Source: Oscillospiraceae bacterium
GTDB lineage: Bacteria > Bacillota > Clostridia > Oscillospirales > Ruminococcaceae
Direction: 5' to 3'
Assembly: GCA_003531585.1 (NCBI GenBank)
Contig: DQFX01000061.1
Span: forward strand, 12,597-59,154
DNA: 46,558 nucleotides
The notes beneath the pieces are model-generated. The model was not told the DNA's origin and did not search any database. It saw only the letters and a program-made list of their open reading frames with translations. The position numbers and the translations under genes are program-made. Position 1 is the stretch's first letter. Each line of letters begins with the position of its first letter. Below, piece by piece: positions 32,051 through 41,800 of this stretch.

Positions 32051-33439
32051 TCACAGGGGCGCTGTAGATTTCATACGGGAGGGACCGGAGATCTGGGCGG
32101 GCGGGTCATTTGGAGAAACAGCGGCAGATTCCGGGATAGGGAGGGAGACGATGGCGCGGGCTGTTCCATTTTCAGCGGTGAGCAGGAACTTCCCGTCGTA
32201 CTTCTCAGCGATGTTGCCGACTATCTCCAGACCAAGCCCGTGCTTCTGCGGCTCGGATTTATCCGAGGCGGGCTTCCCCTTTTCGGAGTTCAGCACCTTT
32301 GAGGTGCTGTTCCTGACCTCGATGAGAAGCAGCCCCATGCTGCGGCTGGCGCCGACCTCTATGAAGCCTTCCGCAGCGCCGGAGACCTCCCGTATCGCGT
32401 TATCCAGCAGGTTCGCGAACACCGAGCAGATATCCGAACGCTCGAACGGGAAGTCCTCGCTCATCGGTATGTTCACCCGGAACTCCGCGCCCAGCTCCTT
32501 TGCGGTCTGCTGCTTGTGGTAGAGTATGGCGTTGACGGTGGGGTTGCCGCTGAACACCGGCATTTTCGCGTTGGCGGTCTTTTCCTTCAGCTCCTCCAGG
32601 AGCATTCTGCCGTCCTCCGAGGTGGTCTTTCTGCGCAGCAGGGACTCCGTGACCTCGATAAGGTTGTTGATGTCGTGGCGGTATTCGCGTATCTCACGCA
32701 TTTTGTCGGCGAGACCGTCGTAGTACTGGAGCTGCATATCCATTTCATGCTGCATGTCGTTGAGCTTCTGGGTCAGCTCCTGTGTTTTGGTGTTCTGCAT
32801 GAGGGCGCGGTACATCAGGATATCTGCGGCTATCGACAGCACCACCGCAATTATGATGAACGGATTTCTTATAAGGTCGAGGCGTTCTCCCGTCCAGGTC
32901 TGGTAGGCGCACGCGCAGAAGAAGAAAAACTGGCTCACCGGGAACATCACGAACAGCCCCAGCGACTTCACGTGGGATTTCCTGAAGAAGTGGTTCCACA
33001 CCGACATGATGAGCAGAAACCCTCCGGTGAAGAAGAAATTCATCGCGATGATCATGATTATTGTATCCCATGTATGGAATGTCTTCAGCGAAACGAGCAG
33101 GTTTACGTCTATCAGCATGACGAAGCCTGAAACGCAGACGTCCATGATGATGGATCCAGCCGCGAGAAATCCGGCGGCGAACAGACGGTACATCAGCTTG
33201 TCCTTATACAGGAACAGCGCCGGCAGGAAAAACGACAGCGCGATCCCGACGCCGTGCAGCAGCGGTGGGCCGTCTAATAAGAGCTGCTCCGAAGCGAAGC
33301 TGTACAGAACCGAAGCAGATACGCAGATGGCACGGTGGAACCTGGGCTTCAGCATGAACGACATCGCGAAGAAGGTGATGAATATCTGGTAAAGGTCTCT
33401 GGTAAGCAGGTAGCAGGTTTCAAGCAGGTATCGTTCCAT
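32051..33439 (-). CDS. GHKL sensor histidine kinase (AgrC-like)
   Basis: A 462-residue kinase. About six hydrophobic segments fill residues 1-215. A coiled coil (QELTQKLNDMQHEMDMQLQY) leads to the phospho-acceptor block REYRHDINNLIEV (His near 250), and the GHKL ATPase part shows SVFANLLDNAIREV (N-box) and HGLGLEIVGNIAEKYDG (G-box). This layout is shared with AgrC-type sensors of peptides. No agrB or agrD is visible, so the signal is unknown. It starts 10 bp after the LytTR regulator gene and shares its promoter. The C-terminal tail after the ATPase domain is Pro/Ser-rich. Confidence 0.85.
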   Translation of the reverse strand: MERYLLETCYLLTRDLYQIFITFFAMSFMLKPRFHRAICVSASVLYSFASEQLLLDGPPLLHGVGIALSFFLPALFLYKDKLMYRLFAAGFLAAGSIIMDVCVSGFVMLIDVNLLVSLKTFHTWDTIIMIIAMNFFFTGGFLLIMSVWNHFFRKSHVKSLGLFVMFPVSQFFFFCACAYQTWTGERLDLIRNPFIIIAVVLSIAADILMYRALMQNTKTQELTQKLNDMQHEMDMQLQYYDGLADKMREIREYRHDINNLIEVTESLLRRKTTSEDGRMLLEELKEKTANAKMPVFSGNPTVNAILYHKQQTAKELGAEFRVNIPMSEDFPFERSDICSVFANLLDNAIREVSGAAEGFIEVGASRSMGLLLIEVRNSTSKVLNSEKGKPASDKSEPQKHGLGLEIVGNIAEKYDGKFLLTAENGTARAIVSLPIPESAAVSPNDPPAQISGPSRMKSTAPL

Positions 33440-33449
33440 ATGCCCTCCA

Positions 33450-34154
33450 TCAAGAATTGATAAGCGTTACCGCTGTTTTTATGCCGTCCTTGTATGTGCG
33501 GCTTATCGGCAGCACGCTGCCGTCGGACATCTCAATGCTCGCCCAGTTCACTATGCGGTTTATGCGGTTCAGATTCACTATGCAGCTCTTGTGGCACTGG
33601 GCGAAGCTGGCAGGCAGCTTCTCGCGGTAATCCGACAGCCTGCCGTATATTTCGACGCACCCGCCCTGATGCCTGATTATCAGCTTGCGCTTGTCGCTGA
33701 CGATGGAGATTATCTCCGCGGTGCTGAGGTATGTCACCGTGCCGCCGTTCTTTATCGGGAGAAGCTCCGCCTGCTTTTCGCGCTCGTGTATCTTGCTGAG
33801 CGCGTTCCGGAGGTACTTCATCTCTATCGGCTTCGTGAGTATAGCCGCCGGGAGCGCTTTGGAATCAACGCAGTACAGCTCCTGGATATACTCGCTGGCG
33901 TAGCCGGTGATGTACACCAGCTTTATCTCCGGGTGGGAGGACAGCAGCCGCGCCGCGCCGGATATCCCGTTTGCATTGCGCAGTTTGATATCCATGAACA
34001 CGCCGTCTATGCGGTCGGCGAAGTCCTCGATGTTGAACAGCAGCGCCTGGAGCGTTGTGAATATCCTTACCGACGAGTCCGGTTCAAGCTCGGCTATTTT
34101 GGCTTTCAGTGATTCGGCAGCCGCCGGCTCGTCGTCGCATATCAGATAGTTCAT
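33450..34154 (-). CDS. LytTR-family response regulator
   Basis: A 234-residue regulator. The receiver domain has the acidic pair D7/D8, phosphorylation site Asp55 in GVFMDIKL, and switch Lys in AAILTKPIE. The LytTR DNA-binding domain occupies about 130-230, with KLIIRHQGGCVEIYGRLSDY, SFAQCHKSCIVNLNRI and the final SRTYKDGIKTAV. GGAGGG precedes the ATG. LytTR proteins bind pairs of short direct repeats about two helical turns apart; such repeats lie at 34219-34253 between this gene and the divergent dockerin gene, its probable target. Confidence 0.88.
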   Translation of the reverse strand: MNYLICDDEPAAAESLKAKIAELEPDSSVRIFTTLQALLFNIEDFADRIDGVFMDIKLRNANGISGAARLLSSHPEIKLVYITGYASEYIQELYCVDSKALPAAILTKPIEMKYLRNALSKIHEREKQAELLPIKNGGTVTYLSTAEIISIVSDKRKLIIRHQGGCVEIYGRLSDYREKLPASFAQCHKSCIVNLNRINRIVNWASIEMSDGSVLPISRTYKDGIKTAVTLINS

Positions 34155-34184
34155 GCTGATCCCTCCGTTTCATGAGATGAGATA

Positions 34185-34213
34185 ATTATATATGAATTTT
34201 TCGTTCTTGTCAA
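34185..34213 (-). promoter_or_regulatory. Consensus sigma-A promoter of the two-component operon
   Basis: On the minus strand: TTGACA (34213-34208), a 17-bp spacer, TATAAT (34190-34185). Both hexamers are perfect. It sits next to the direct repeats at 34219-34253, so the regulator could also control itself. Confidence 0.8.
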
Positions 34214-34218
34214 GTGTC

Positions 34219-34253
34219 GCATTTCGTTACATATTTTCTGCATTTTATTACAT
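34219..34253. promoter_or_regulatory. Direct repeats, candidate LytTR operator
   Basis: GCATTTCGTTACAT (34219-34232) and GCATTTTATTACAT (34240-34253) match at 12 of 14 positions with a 21-bp period; a third, weaker GCATTATTTT begins at 34258. Spacing of two helical turns is what LytTR dimers need. The plus-strand promoter just downstream has TATAAT at 34282-34287 but no recognisable -35, as expected for an activator-dependent promoter. Confidence 0.55.
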
Positions 34254-34335
34254 CTTCGCATTATTTTTCTGCGGAATATATTATAATCATAGAGAAAAAA
34301 GATAAGGCTTTGCGCCTGAAAAAGGAGGAATTTCA

Positions 34336-37300
34336 ATGAACCTGAAACGAGCAATATCCGCTGTATGCGCAGCGGCCGTCCTTGTTTCAACGTCGCTTTC
34401 AGACCTGCCGGCGCAGTTCTCCGCGTATTCACACGCATATGCGGCGCTGACGGAGTTCCGGTATGAGTTCAGTCAGTCGCCTGTAGCGATGGCGGTGCAG
34501 AGCGCCGACGACGGCTCGCTCAAGTGCGAGGTAGTGACCCGCTTCCCGGCAGACGGCGTTACCAACGGAGTGACCACTGTCGCGGAACTGCGCAGGCTGT
34601 ATTCCGGGCTGACGGTGAACGGATTCGAATTCAGCAATTCGAGCCTGGAAGGGCTGACTGCGGATGATATCCACACCTCGATATCAGTGCTCAGCGGTAC
34701 GGATTCCAACTCGTATGACGGCTGGTACGCCGTAACGGACAAGGATACCCTCGATTTCGCAGACATGCCCGCAGACAACGACAGTAAGGTCGTACAGAGC
34801 CTGTCGTTCCACATCTACATAGACGGCGGCGCTGTGTCCCGCCTGGGAATGAAGCTCGGGGACAGGATATACCTGAACTCCGACGGCAGCGGCTTGTCCT
34901 ATTACACCCACACCGAGCCGGGCGGTCCTATCACGATGACCGTCACCGAGGCGACATGGGATAACAGCAGCGGAATGTCCTGCGCCTACAACAGCGATTT
35001 CGAGATTCCCGGCGTGACCAAGGGAGTTACCACGTTCGGCGAGCTGAAAGCGCTCTACGATGGAATAAAGGTGGAGGGCTACGAATTCAGGGGCTCCACA
35101 GTCGAGGGAATGACGGAAACCGACCTCGTTCCCACCATCGTACTCATGACCGGCTCAGACTGGAACTGGAAAGCGGTATACAACACGACGAAGATGAACT
35201 TCAGCAGCGACCTTGCGGACGTTGCGGACGACGATATCGTGCAGTCCATCGCATTCTCCATTTCCGTGCAGGACGACTCGTTCGCAAAGCTGGGGCTTAA
35301 AATCGGCGACAGCTTTGTCGTGAATCCCGAGGAATCCGAGCCTGACTACTATGTCCACAGCTGGCGCAGCGGTCCCCTCTCCATGACTGTTGAAGAACCG
35401 CTCGCAGACGGCGGTTCCGGAATGTCATGCGTTTCCAGCAACACCATCACTATCCCGGGCGTAGACTGGGGCAGAGTTACGGCTGGCGAGCTGAAAAAGC
35501 TCTACAAGGGCATAAAAGTCGATGGATTCGCTTTCAGCGGCTCCTCGGTCGACGGCATGACCGAGAGCGACGTCACCACTCTGATAGCGGTCATGACCGG
35601 CGACAAGTGGAACTGGAACGCCGCATACGGCACTGACACCATAACTTTCAGCGATACGCTGAAAGATGTTCCCGACAGCGATGTAATTGATACCGTTATG
35701 TTCAACATCGCGCTGCTAGACGATTCTATGATACGTCTCGGACTGAAGATAGGCGACACGGTCATACTCAACCCGGACGATGTCCCCGCAGAGACGTATA
35801 ATATACATCTTTCCGACGGTACGCTGCTCTGGGACGAAGCCGACGGCGCCGACCATTATGAGGTATTCTGCGGCGACAGCCTGCTTGATAACTGTATTGC
35901 CAACAATTCTGTGGGCTTCAAGCTGGCGATGTCGCTGAACGGATATAAGCCGGGCAGATACCAGCTCGACGTCTACGCAGTATACGCCGACGAAACCAGA
36001 AAGATGCTCGGCAGCGTGGATTACGATTACGGCGTCACCGTCAGCGATAAGAACATGTTCGCCTACTCCGAGAATGACGACGGAACAGTCACCATCACCG
36101 GCGGTAATATCGTAACCCCCAAGCTGGAGATACCGGCGGAGCTGGAGGGCAAAAAGGTCAGCGCCATCGGAATGAACGCGTTCACCGGAAACAACGTTAT
36201 AACCGACCTCGTTATTCCTGAGGGCGTGAAGTCACTGGACTGGTACTGCTTCAACACCTGCGAAAATCTGGAAACCGTCACCCTGCCGGATTCCCTGGAG
36301 TTCATCGACAGCTGGGCGTTTGAGCGCTGCTCCAAGCTTAAGACTATCAACGTCCCTGCGAACGTGACCCGGATAAATGGCGGCGCGTTCGCACAGAACA
36401 GCTCTATGACGTCCATAACCTGCGACCCGGCGAACAAGAATTACGTATCCGTGAACGGCGTGCTGTTCACTAAGGATATGAAGGAGCTCGTGGCGTACCC
36501 CGGCGGTATCCAGGGCGGATACACCGTCCCCGCTACCGTGAACCACATCGGCGACGCGGCGTTCTACGGCGCGCTGGGGCTGGATTCCGTAACGATACTC
36601 GGCAACCTTGACTTCATCGGCTTCGAGGCGTTCGCAGAGTGCAGCAAGCTGACCGACGTTGCTATCCGCGACGGCGTGAACTACGTCGGCTACTGGGCGT
36701 TCCGCGGCTGCAACGGCATAAAGTCGCTGACTGTTCCGCAGTCCGTGACGAACATCGGCAATCAGGCGTTCGGCTTCGCTTACGCCGACCAGAAGATGAG
36801 CGGCTTCAGCCTGCGCGGCTACAAGGATTCCGCAGTGAACTTCTACGCTATAAGGCACGATATCCCGTTCATCTGCATAGGCGAGGCGAGCGAGGACAAC
36901 AAGCCCTTCGACAAGGACAACGCCAAGGAGAGCGAGGTAGAAACCAACCCCGATACTCCCGAGGACGAAAAGATAACCACGATAATCGCGACCCCCGCAT
37001 TCAACATGAAGGACAAGAGCGAAGCGGGCGTAGGTCTTGACCTCAGCAAGGTAAAGGTAAAGGCGAGGGAGATATACGACGAGGAGGGCATAAAGCGCGC
37101 GGAGGAAGCTCTCGGAACTGAAATTTCCGCTAACAAGAAGTACAGCCTGCTCGACCTCACGCTGATAAACGGCGACAAGGACTACTCCAACGGCTACGAC
37201 GGGCTTGTCGAGGTAGTTATCCCAATACCGAAGGGGCACCGCGGCAAGACGTTCTACTGCTACCGCCTGCTTGACGACGGCACAAAGGAGCTTATCCCGG

Positions 37301-38574
37301 GCAAGCAGAGGGAAGACAGCTACGTTGTATACCTCGAGCATTTCAGCGTATACGCGTTCGTGGCTGACGAGGAGCACACCTGCGTATTCAGCGAGAGCTG
37401 GGCTAACGATAAGTCCGGTCACTGGCACGAGTGCGCCTGCGGAAAGACCACCGAGCCCGAAGCACATATCGCCGGCGACTGGATAACCGATGTCGAGGCA
37501 GCGGCTGCCGAGGACGGCCACCGCTACAAGGAGTGCACCATCTGCGGCTACATAATGGAAGAGGAAACTTTCAAGGCTGAAAAGACCGCAGCTCCGGTCA
37601 TCTCTCCGAACGGCGGAACGTTCACAGGCTCGCAGACCGTTACCATCACCTGCGCGACCGCAGACGCGGATATCTACTACACCACCGACGGCTCCACGCC
37701 CACCGTGGATTCCGCGAAGTACTCCGGCGGCTTCACGCTGACCGCTTCCGCGGCAGTAAAGGCGTTCGCGGTAAGCGCTGACGCGGCTGCAAGCGACATC
37801 GTAACTGCTGTGTTCACTAAGAAGTCCGGTACTTCCGGCGGTTCTTCGGGAGGTTCTTCCGGCGGTTCGTCAAGACCGGCCTCCGCTAAGACGGAGGAAA
37901 CCAAGCCTGCTTTCAACGGCAAGGAAACAAGCTGGACAGACATCGCAGGTTCAATAACTAAGCTTGCAGAGGGCGGTACAGTAACCATCAGCCTTAACGG
38001 AAACTACACCGTTCCCGCAGAGGTGATGAAGCAGATAGCCGATAAGAAAATCAAAGCGACCTTCGTCGTCGACAGCGTAAAGAGCTGGGTAATAGACGGC
38101 GCACAGATAAAGAACGCGGCTTCGACAGACCTCACGCTTATCCCGACCCAGAAGCTCAAGACCGGCGGACTTGCCGGAACAGAGGGCGTTCAGTTCACGG
38201 TAAGCAGCGCGGATATCCCCGCAGGCATTGCAGTATGCTTCAAGGCTGATTTTGCGGGCAGGTTCGCGAACCTGTACAAGTCGGCGGACGGAAAGCTGGT
38301 ATTCATGGGCTGTGCAAAGCTCGACAGCACCGGAAAGGCGACAGTCCCCGGCGTTGACGGCAAGGGCGACTACGCCGTAATGCTGAGCGAACTCAGCGCG
38401 CTTCCCGGCGACATGAACAACGACGGTATCCTGAACGCGCTCGACGCCTCCGAGATACTGAAGTACGCAGTCGGAATTTCCGCAGGCGCAAACCTTGCGG
38501 CGGCTGACCTCAACGGCGACGGAACGGTCAACGCTTCCGACGCGGCGGCTGTCCTCAGAATGGCAGTCGGATAA
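34336..38574 (+). CDS. Giant secreted leucine-rich-repeat protein with dockerin
   Basis: 1412 residues. Signal peptide about 1-36. Three homologous modules of about 130 residues (roughly 45-480) share G-V-T-x-x-E-L-x-x-L-Y-x-G and V-x-G-x-x-x-M/L-T-x-x-D. A fibronectin-like stretch (about 490-570) precedes BspA-type LRR_5 repeats (about 580-850, e.g. DLVIPEGVKSLDWYCFNTCE). Then come a Cys/His-rich module (SGHWHECACG), a chitobiase C-terminal-like domain (ADIYYTTDGSTPTVDS) and a Gly/Ser linker. The last 58 residues are a type I dockerin with two calcium loops, DMNNDGILNALD and DLNGDGTVNASD. It would dock to a cohesin on the cell surface or a cellulosome and act as a binding or adhesion protein; no hydrolase domain is evident. 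AAGGAGGAATTTCA precedes the ATG. Confidence 0.88.
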   Translation: MNLKRAISAVCAAAVLVSTSLSDLPAQFSAYSHAYAALTEFRYEFSQSPVAMAVQSADDGSLKCEVVTRFPADGVTNGVTTVAELRRLYSGLTVNGFEFSNSSLEGLTADDIHTSISVLSGTDSNSYDGWYAVTDKDTLDFADMPADNDSKVVQSLSFHIYIDGGAVSRLGMKLGDRIYLNSDGSGLSYYTHTEPGGPITMTVTEATWDNSSGMSCAYNSDFEIPGVTKGVTTFGELKALYDGIKVEGYEFRGSTVEGMTETDLVPTIVLMTGSDWNWKAVYNTTKMNFSSDLADVADDDIVQSIAFSISVQDDSFAKLGLKIGDSFVVNPEESEPDYYVHSWRSGPLSMTVEEPLADGGSGMSCVSSNTITIPGVDWGRVTAGELKKLYKGIKVDGFAFSGSSVDGMTESDVTTLIAVMTGDKWNWNAAYGTDTITFSDTLKDVPDSDVIDTVMFNIALLDDSMIRLGLKIGDTVILNPDDVPAETYNIHLSDGTLLWDEADGADHYEVFCGDSLLDNCIANNSVGFKLAMSLNGYKPGRYQLDVYAVYADETRKMLGSVDYDYGVTVSDKNMFAYSENDDGTVTITGGNIVTPKLEIPAELEGKKVSAIGMNAFTGNNVITDLVIPEGVKSLDWYCFNTCENLETVTLPDSLEFIDSWAFERCSKLKTINVPANVTRINGGAFAQNSSMTSITCDPANKNYVSVNGVLFTKDMKELVAYPGGIQGGYTVPATVNHIGDAAFYGALGLDSVTILGNLDFIGFEAFAECSKLTDVAIRDGVNYVGYWAFRGCNGIKSLTVPQSVTNIGNQAFGFAYADQKMSGFSLRGYKDSAVNFYAIRHDIPFICIGEASEDNKPFDKDNAKESEVETNPDTPEDEKITTIIATPAFNMKDKSEAGVGLDLSKVKVKAREIYDEEGIKRAEEALGTEISANKKYSLLDLTLINGDKDYSNGYDGLVEVVIPIPKGHRGKTFYCYRLLDDGTKELIPGKQREDSYVVYLEHFSVYAFVADEEHTCVFSESWANDKSGHWHECACGKTTEPEAHIAGDWITDVEAAAAEDGHRYKECTICGYIMEEETFKAEKTAAPVISPNGGTFTGSQTVTITCATADADIYYTTDGSTPTVDSAKYSGGFTLTASAAVKAFAVSADAAASDIVTAVFTKKSGTSGGSSGGSSGGSSRPASAKTEETKPAFNGKETSWTDIAGSITKLAEGGTVTISLNGNYTVPAEVMKQIADKKIKATFVVDSVKSWVIDGAQIKNAASTDLTLIPTQKLKTGGLAGTEGVQFTVSSADIPAGIAVCFKADFAGRFANLYKSADGKLVFMGCAKLDSTGKATVPGVDGKGDYAVMLSELSALPGDMNNDGILNALDASEILKYAVGISAGANLAAADLNGDGTVNASDAAAVLRMAVG

Positions 38575-38604
38575 TAAACGCTTCCTGGATTTTTTGATAT
38601 GCGG

Positions 38605-38637
38605 AAACCGCCCCGGGCTTTTGGCTCTGGGCGGTTT
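38605..38637 (+). terminator. Terminator after the dockerin protein gene
   Basis: AAACCGCCC (38605-38613) and GGGCGGTTT (38629-38637) with a 15-nt loop, followed by GCTTCTG. It lies 31 bp after the stop codon. Confidence 0.65.
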
Positions 38638-38712
38638 GCTTCTGAATCTGTAATCTGTTCAACGTTTGTTTCCGACCGCACAGCCTGATACCATGCTGTT
38701 CATATCAGATAA

Positions 38713-38752
38713 AAGCCGCTCCCATTGCCTGAACTGGCTCCGGGAGCGGCTT
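38713..38752 (-). terminator. Terminator facing the flagellin gene
   Basis: AAGCCGCTCCC (38713-38723) and GGGAGCGGCTT (38742-38752), 11-bp arms. Read on the minus strand the stem is followed by TTATC, fitting termination of the flagellin transcript; it may also act on the plus strand. No gene is seen between 38575 and 38837. Confidence 0.6.
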
Positions 38753-38837
38753 CATTTATATCCGGTTTTGTAGATACCGTTGGAAATCGGCATTGCCGCG
38801 CGGGTGTGGTTCGCCGGAACTGCGCAGCATTCCTCCG

Positions 38838-41800
38838 TCACGCCATGATATCCAGAACAGACTGGCTGTTCTCCTTCTGCTTTGACATGATGTACCCCTG
38901 CGCCTGCATTATGAGCTTCTGCTTGGCGGCGGCTTTTACCTCCTCCGCAATATCCGCGTCGCGAATGCCGGATTCCGCGCTCTCAAGGTTCTCCACCGTG
39001 GTAGCGTTGACGCTGTATGCGTGCTCGGAACGGTTGCGCTGCGCGCCGGAGACCGCACGCCACTTCGAGAGGTAGTCGTTGGCGTAATCAAGGCGGCTTA
39101 TCGCTTTCAGCGCGCGGTCGACCGTAGTCACGCCCGTGGTGTTGATACGCATAAGGTGTTCGTCCGCGCGCGTCTTGTCGTACCAGATGTAGCTGTTCGT
39201 GCGCCTGCCGTAATGAATGCCTATCTCATTGTCGTCGTCGCGCTTGTCCGCGCCGTAGAACAGCTCGTCCGAAGCGCTGCCAGTGAATTTGTCTATGTCG
39301 TACGCGCCGTTTTCCGTGGTGTAGAACATCAGATTTCCGTTGTTGTCCACCGCCCGGACAAGACAGGGTATCGCCTCCAGCTCCTTGTTCAGCGCCTCGG
39401 ATACCGAACGGGAATCGTAAGTCCCCGCAGGTATCTTCACCGTCAGCGGAACGCCGTCCAGCTCGAACGTAAGCTCGTCGTTCTGCCCGGAGATTATCGT
39501 CACGCCGCCGGAAAGGTCGGATTTTCCAATTATCCTCGACGGCCTCGGCGACTGGGTGGCGTCATAGAAAAGCCTGTACGCCGAGTTTCCGCGCACGCCG
39601 TCTATTATCGCGTCCACCTGCTTCACCGTTCCGTTGTCCGGGACGATATAGCTGAGTATCAGCTTGTCGGAATTGTCGATACCCGTTGAATTTTCGCTGA
39701 CTCCTATCGCGCTCAGACCTATCGTTGCGTGGAAATTCTCAGCGGGGAGCGGGTCGCCGTTGACATCGGTCATCTTACCCATCGCCTCGCGCCCGGCGGT
39801 CTGTATCGCGGCGGCTATCTCGTCGGGATAGTACGACCCTCCCGGGATATTGAACCCGACTTCGTAGGTATGCCCCTGATAGGTGAAATCGAATTTCAGC
39901 TCGTCGTTAAGCCCGGCGTATATCAGCACGTTCTTTCCGCTCTTTATCTCGTCCGCCGTTTCCGGCTGGATCGTATTCCTGCCGATGATATAGGACAGCG
40001 CAGAGCCTGCGGTGGTGCCTGCCTTTTCGGTATGGGGATTCGGCCGGGTATAGTTCACGTCCTGGAACACCCTGTTGAACAGCCTGCCGGAGAAATTCCC
40101 CATTCTCTGGTCGCCGCCGACCACTTTTGCGGTTATCGACAGCTTCCCTGATGAAACCCCGACCTCAAGCTGACCTGCGCCTATCTGCCCGTCGATGCTG
40201 GCTTGTATGGCGGCGGCGAGAGTGTCGGCGGTGTAGCTTCCCTCGGGGACGGACACGGTGAGGGTCTGGCTGAGTCCGTTGTTGGCGTAGTCGAACGTCA
40301 TCTCGCTGAAATAGTCCTTTATCTCGATATTGCCGACTGTCGCTCTGCCGATTATATACGCCGGGGTATATTTCCGGTCGGTTGACCTGGGGGAATTGCA
40401 GGTCTCCGCGCGCTTGAAAATCGGCGAGTTATTGTCAGCGTTCAGCGAAACGGAAGCCCCCGCGCCGACATTCGAGGTGGTGAGCTTCAGCTCTGAACCG
40501 CTGGCGTCCACCGTCACGCCGGAGCCGCTGAGCCCAGCTCTTATCTGGTCGGCTATCCTTTGCTGACCATTGCTTCCGCTGTAAGAGCCGTGCGCGAGTT
40601 TGAACTTATAATCCGTTCCATTGACGTTTATGGACACGGTATCGTTCAGGTCGTTTATCTCAACGCCGTCGCCGCCGAAAAGCGTGGAGAACTTGCTGTT
40701 CCTGATATAAGCCGGGAATTTCAGCTTGTTCTCGCCCGGGACGGCTGTTCCGCCTGCGGCGGTGTTTGTTTTCTTGTATTTCTCGATGTTTGAAGTAGTG
40801 GTAAGATTGCTGAAGCTGCAGCCCTTTCCGCGCTGAACGGACGTAAACGTCAGCCCGTTGCTGCCATAGTCCGCGGTTATCTTCCCTTTGAGCGAAGCGT
40901 CCATGTCTATCGCGGAGTTTATGGCGCTGGCGAGGTCCGCCCCGCTGGTGTACGTTCCATCGGGGATCATGATCGTGAGTCTGTTGGTGATGATTCCGGA
41001 TACCGTGCTGTTTTTGGGGTAGGTGTAGTCTATCGTGATGTAGTTATTGCTGCTGCCGGAGCTGTCGATGGTGAGCGGCAGGTGGCTGTCCACCGAGGAA
41101 AGCGTTATTTTCGCCGGGGTCTCCGCGTTACCTGTCGCCGGATTATAATAGGGCGAATTTATGACATCGTGGGTTATTTTCTGCTTGTTCAGCGGGCAGG
41201 TGCTGGAGGCTGAGAAGCTGCTTCCTCCCGCGTCCTTCGGCGCGCCGGTGAAAACAAGCGAGTCCCCGCTGACCTTCACCCCGGCTGTTGAACCGCCGTT
41301 TGCCGCCGCCATCTTCGCGTTTATCTCCGCGGCGAGGTCGGAAAGGCTGCCGTAAGCGCGGTTTTCCAGCCTGAGGTCATAGCTTTTGCCGCCGAGGGTG
41401 AACGCCAGCCGGTCGTTGGTGCTGTCCACGGTGAGCGGGATATGCGAGGAAGCCTTGCTGAGGGTGAGCGTTGACGGAACGTATACAGTATCGCCGTCAA
41501 TGACCGCGCCGGATCTCCCGGCAAGGCTGCTTTTCTTCGCGTACTGCATCATATTGCCGGAGAAATTGCTGAACTCAACATCTTCGCCCTCATCCTTAGA
41601 TTTCAGCTTCAGGCTGCTGCCGTCCGCCGAAGCGGAGACAACATTTTTCAGCTCCCTGTTTATTTTACCGACAGCCTGTTCCACCGTGGAACCCTTGGGT
41701 ATCGTGACGGAGTAGGAGTTTTTCCTGCCGTCCTTGTCGGTAAGGTCGAAGCTGAGCGTGGTGTCCCGCAGCGAAGTTCCCGCTTCGGTGAACTGTGTGA

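Noticed and set aside
31835..32302. 155-codon plus-strand frame
   Set aside because: Its first half translates the structured repeat and its second half is antisense to the kinase gene.
36232..37521. 429-codon minus-strand frame within the dockerin protein gene
   Set aside because: Shadow of a GC-rich coding frame; the plus strand has signal peptide, domains and dockerin in one continuous frame.
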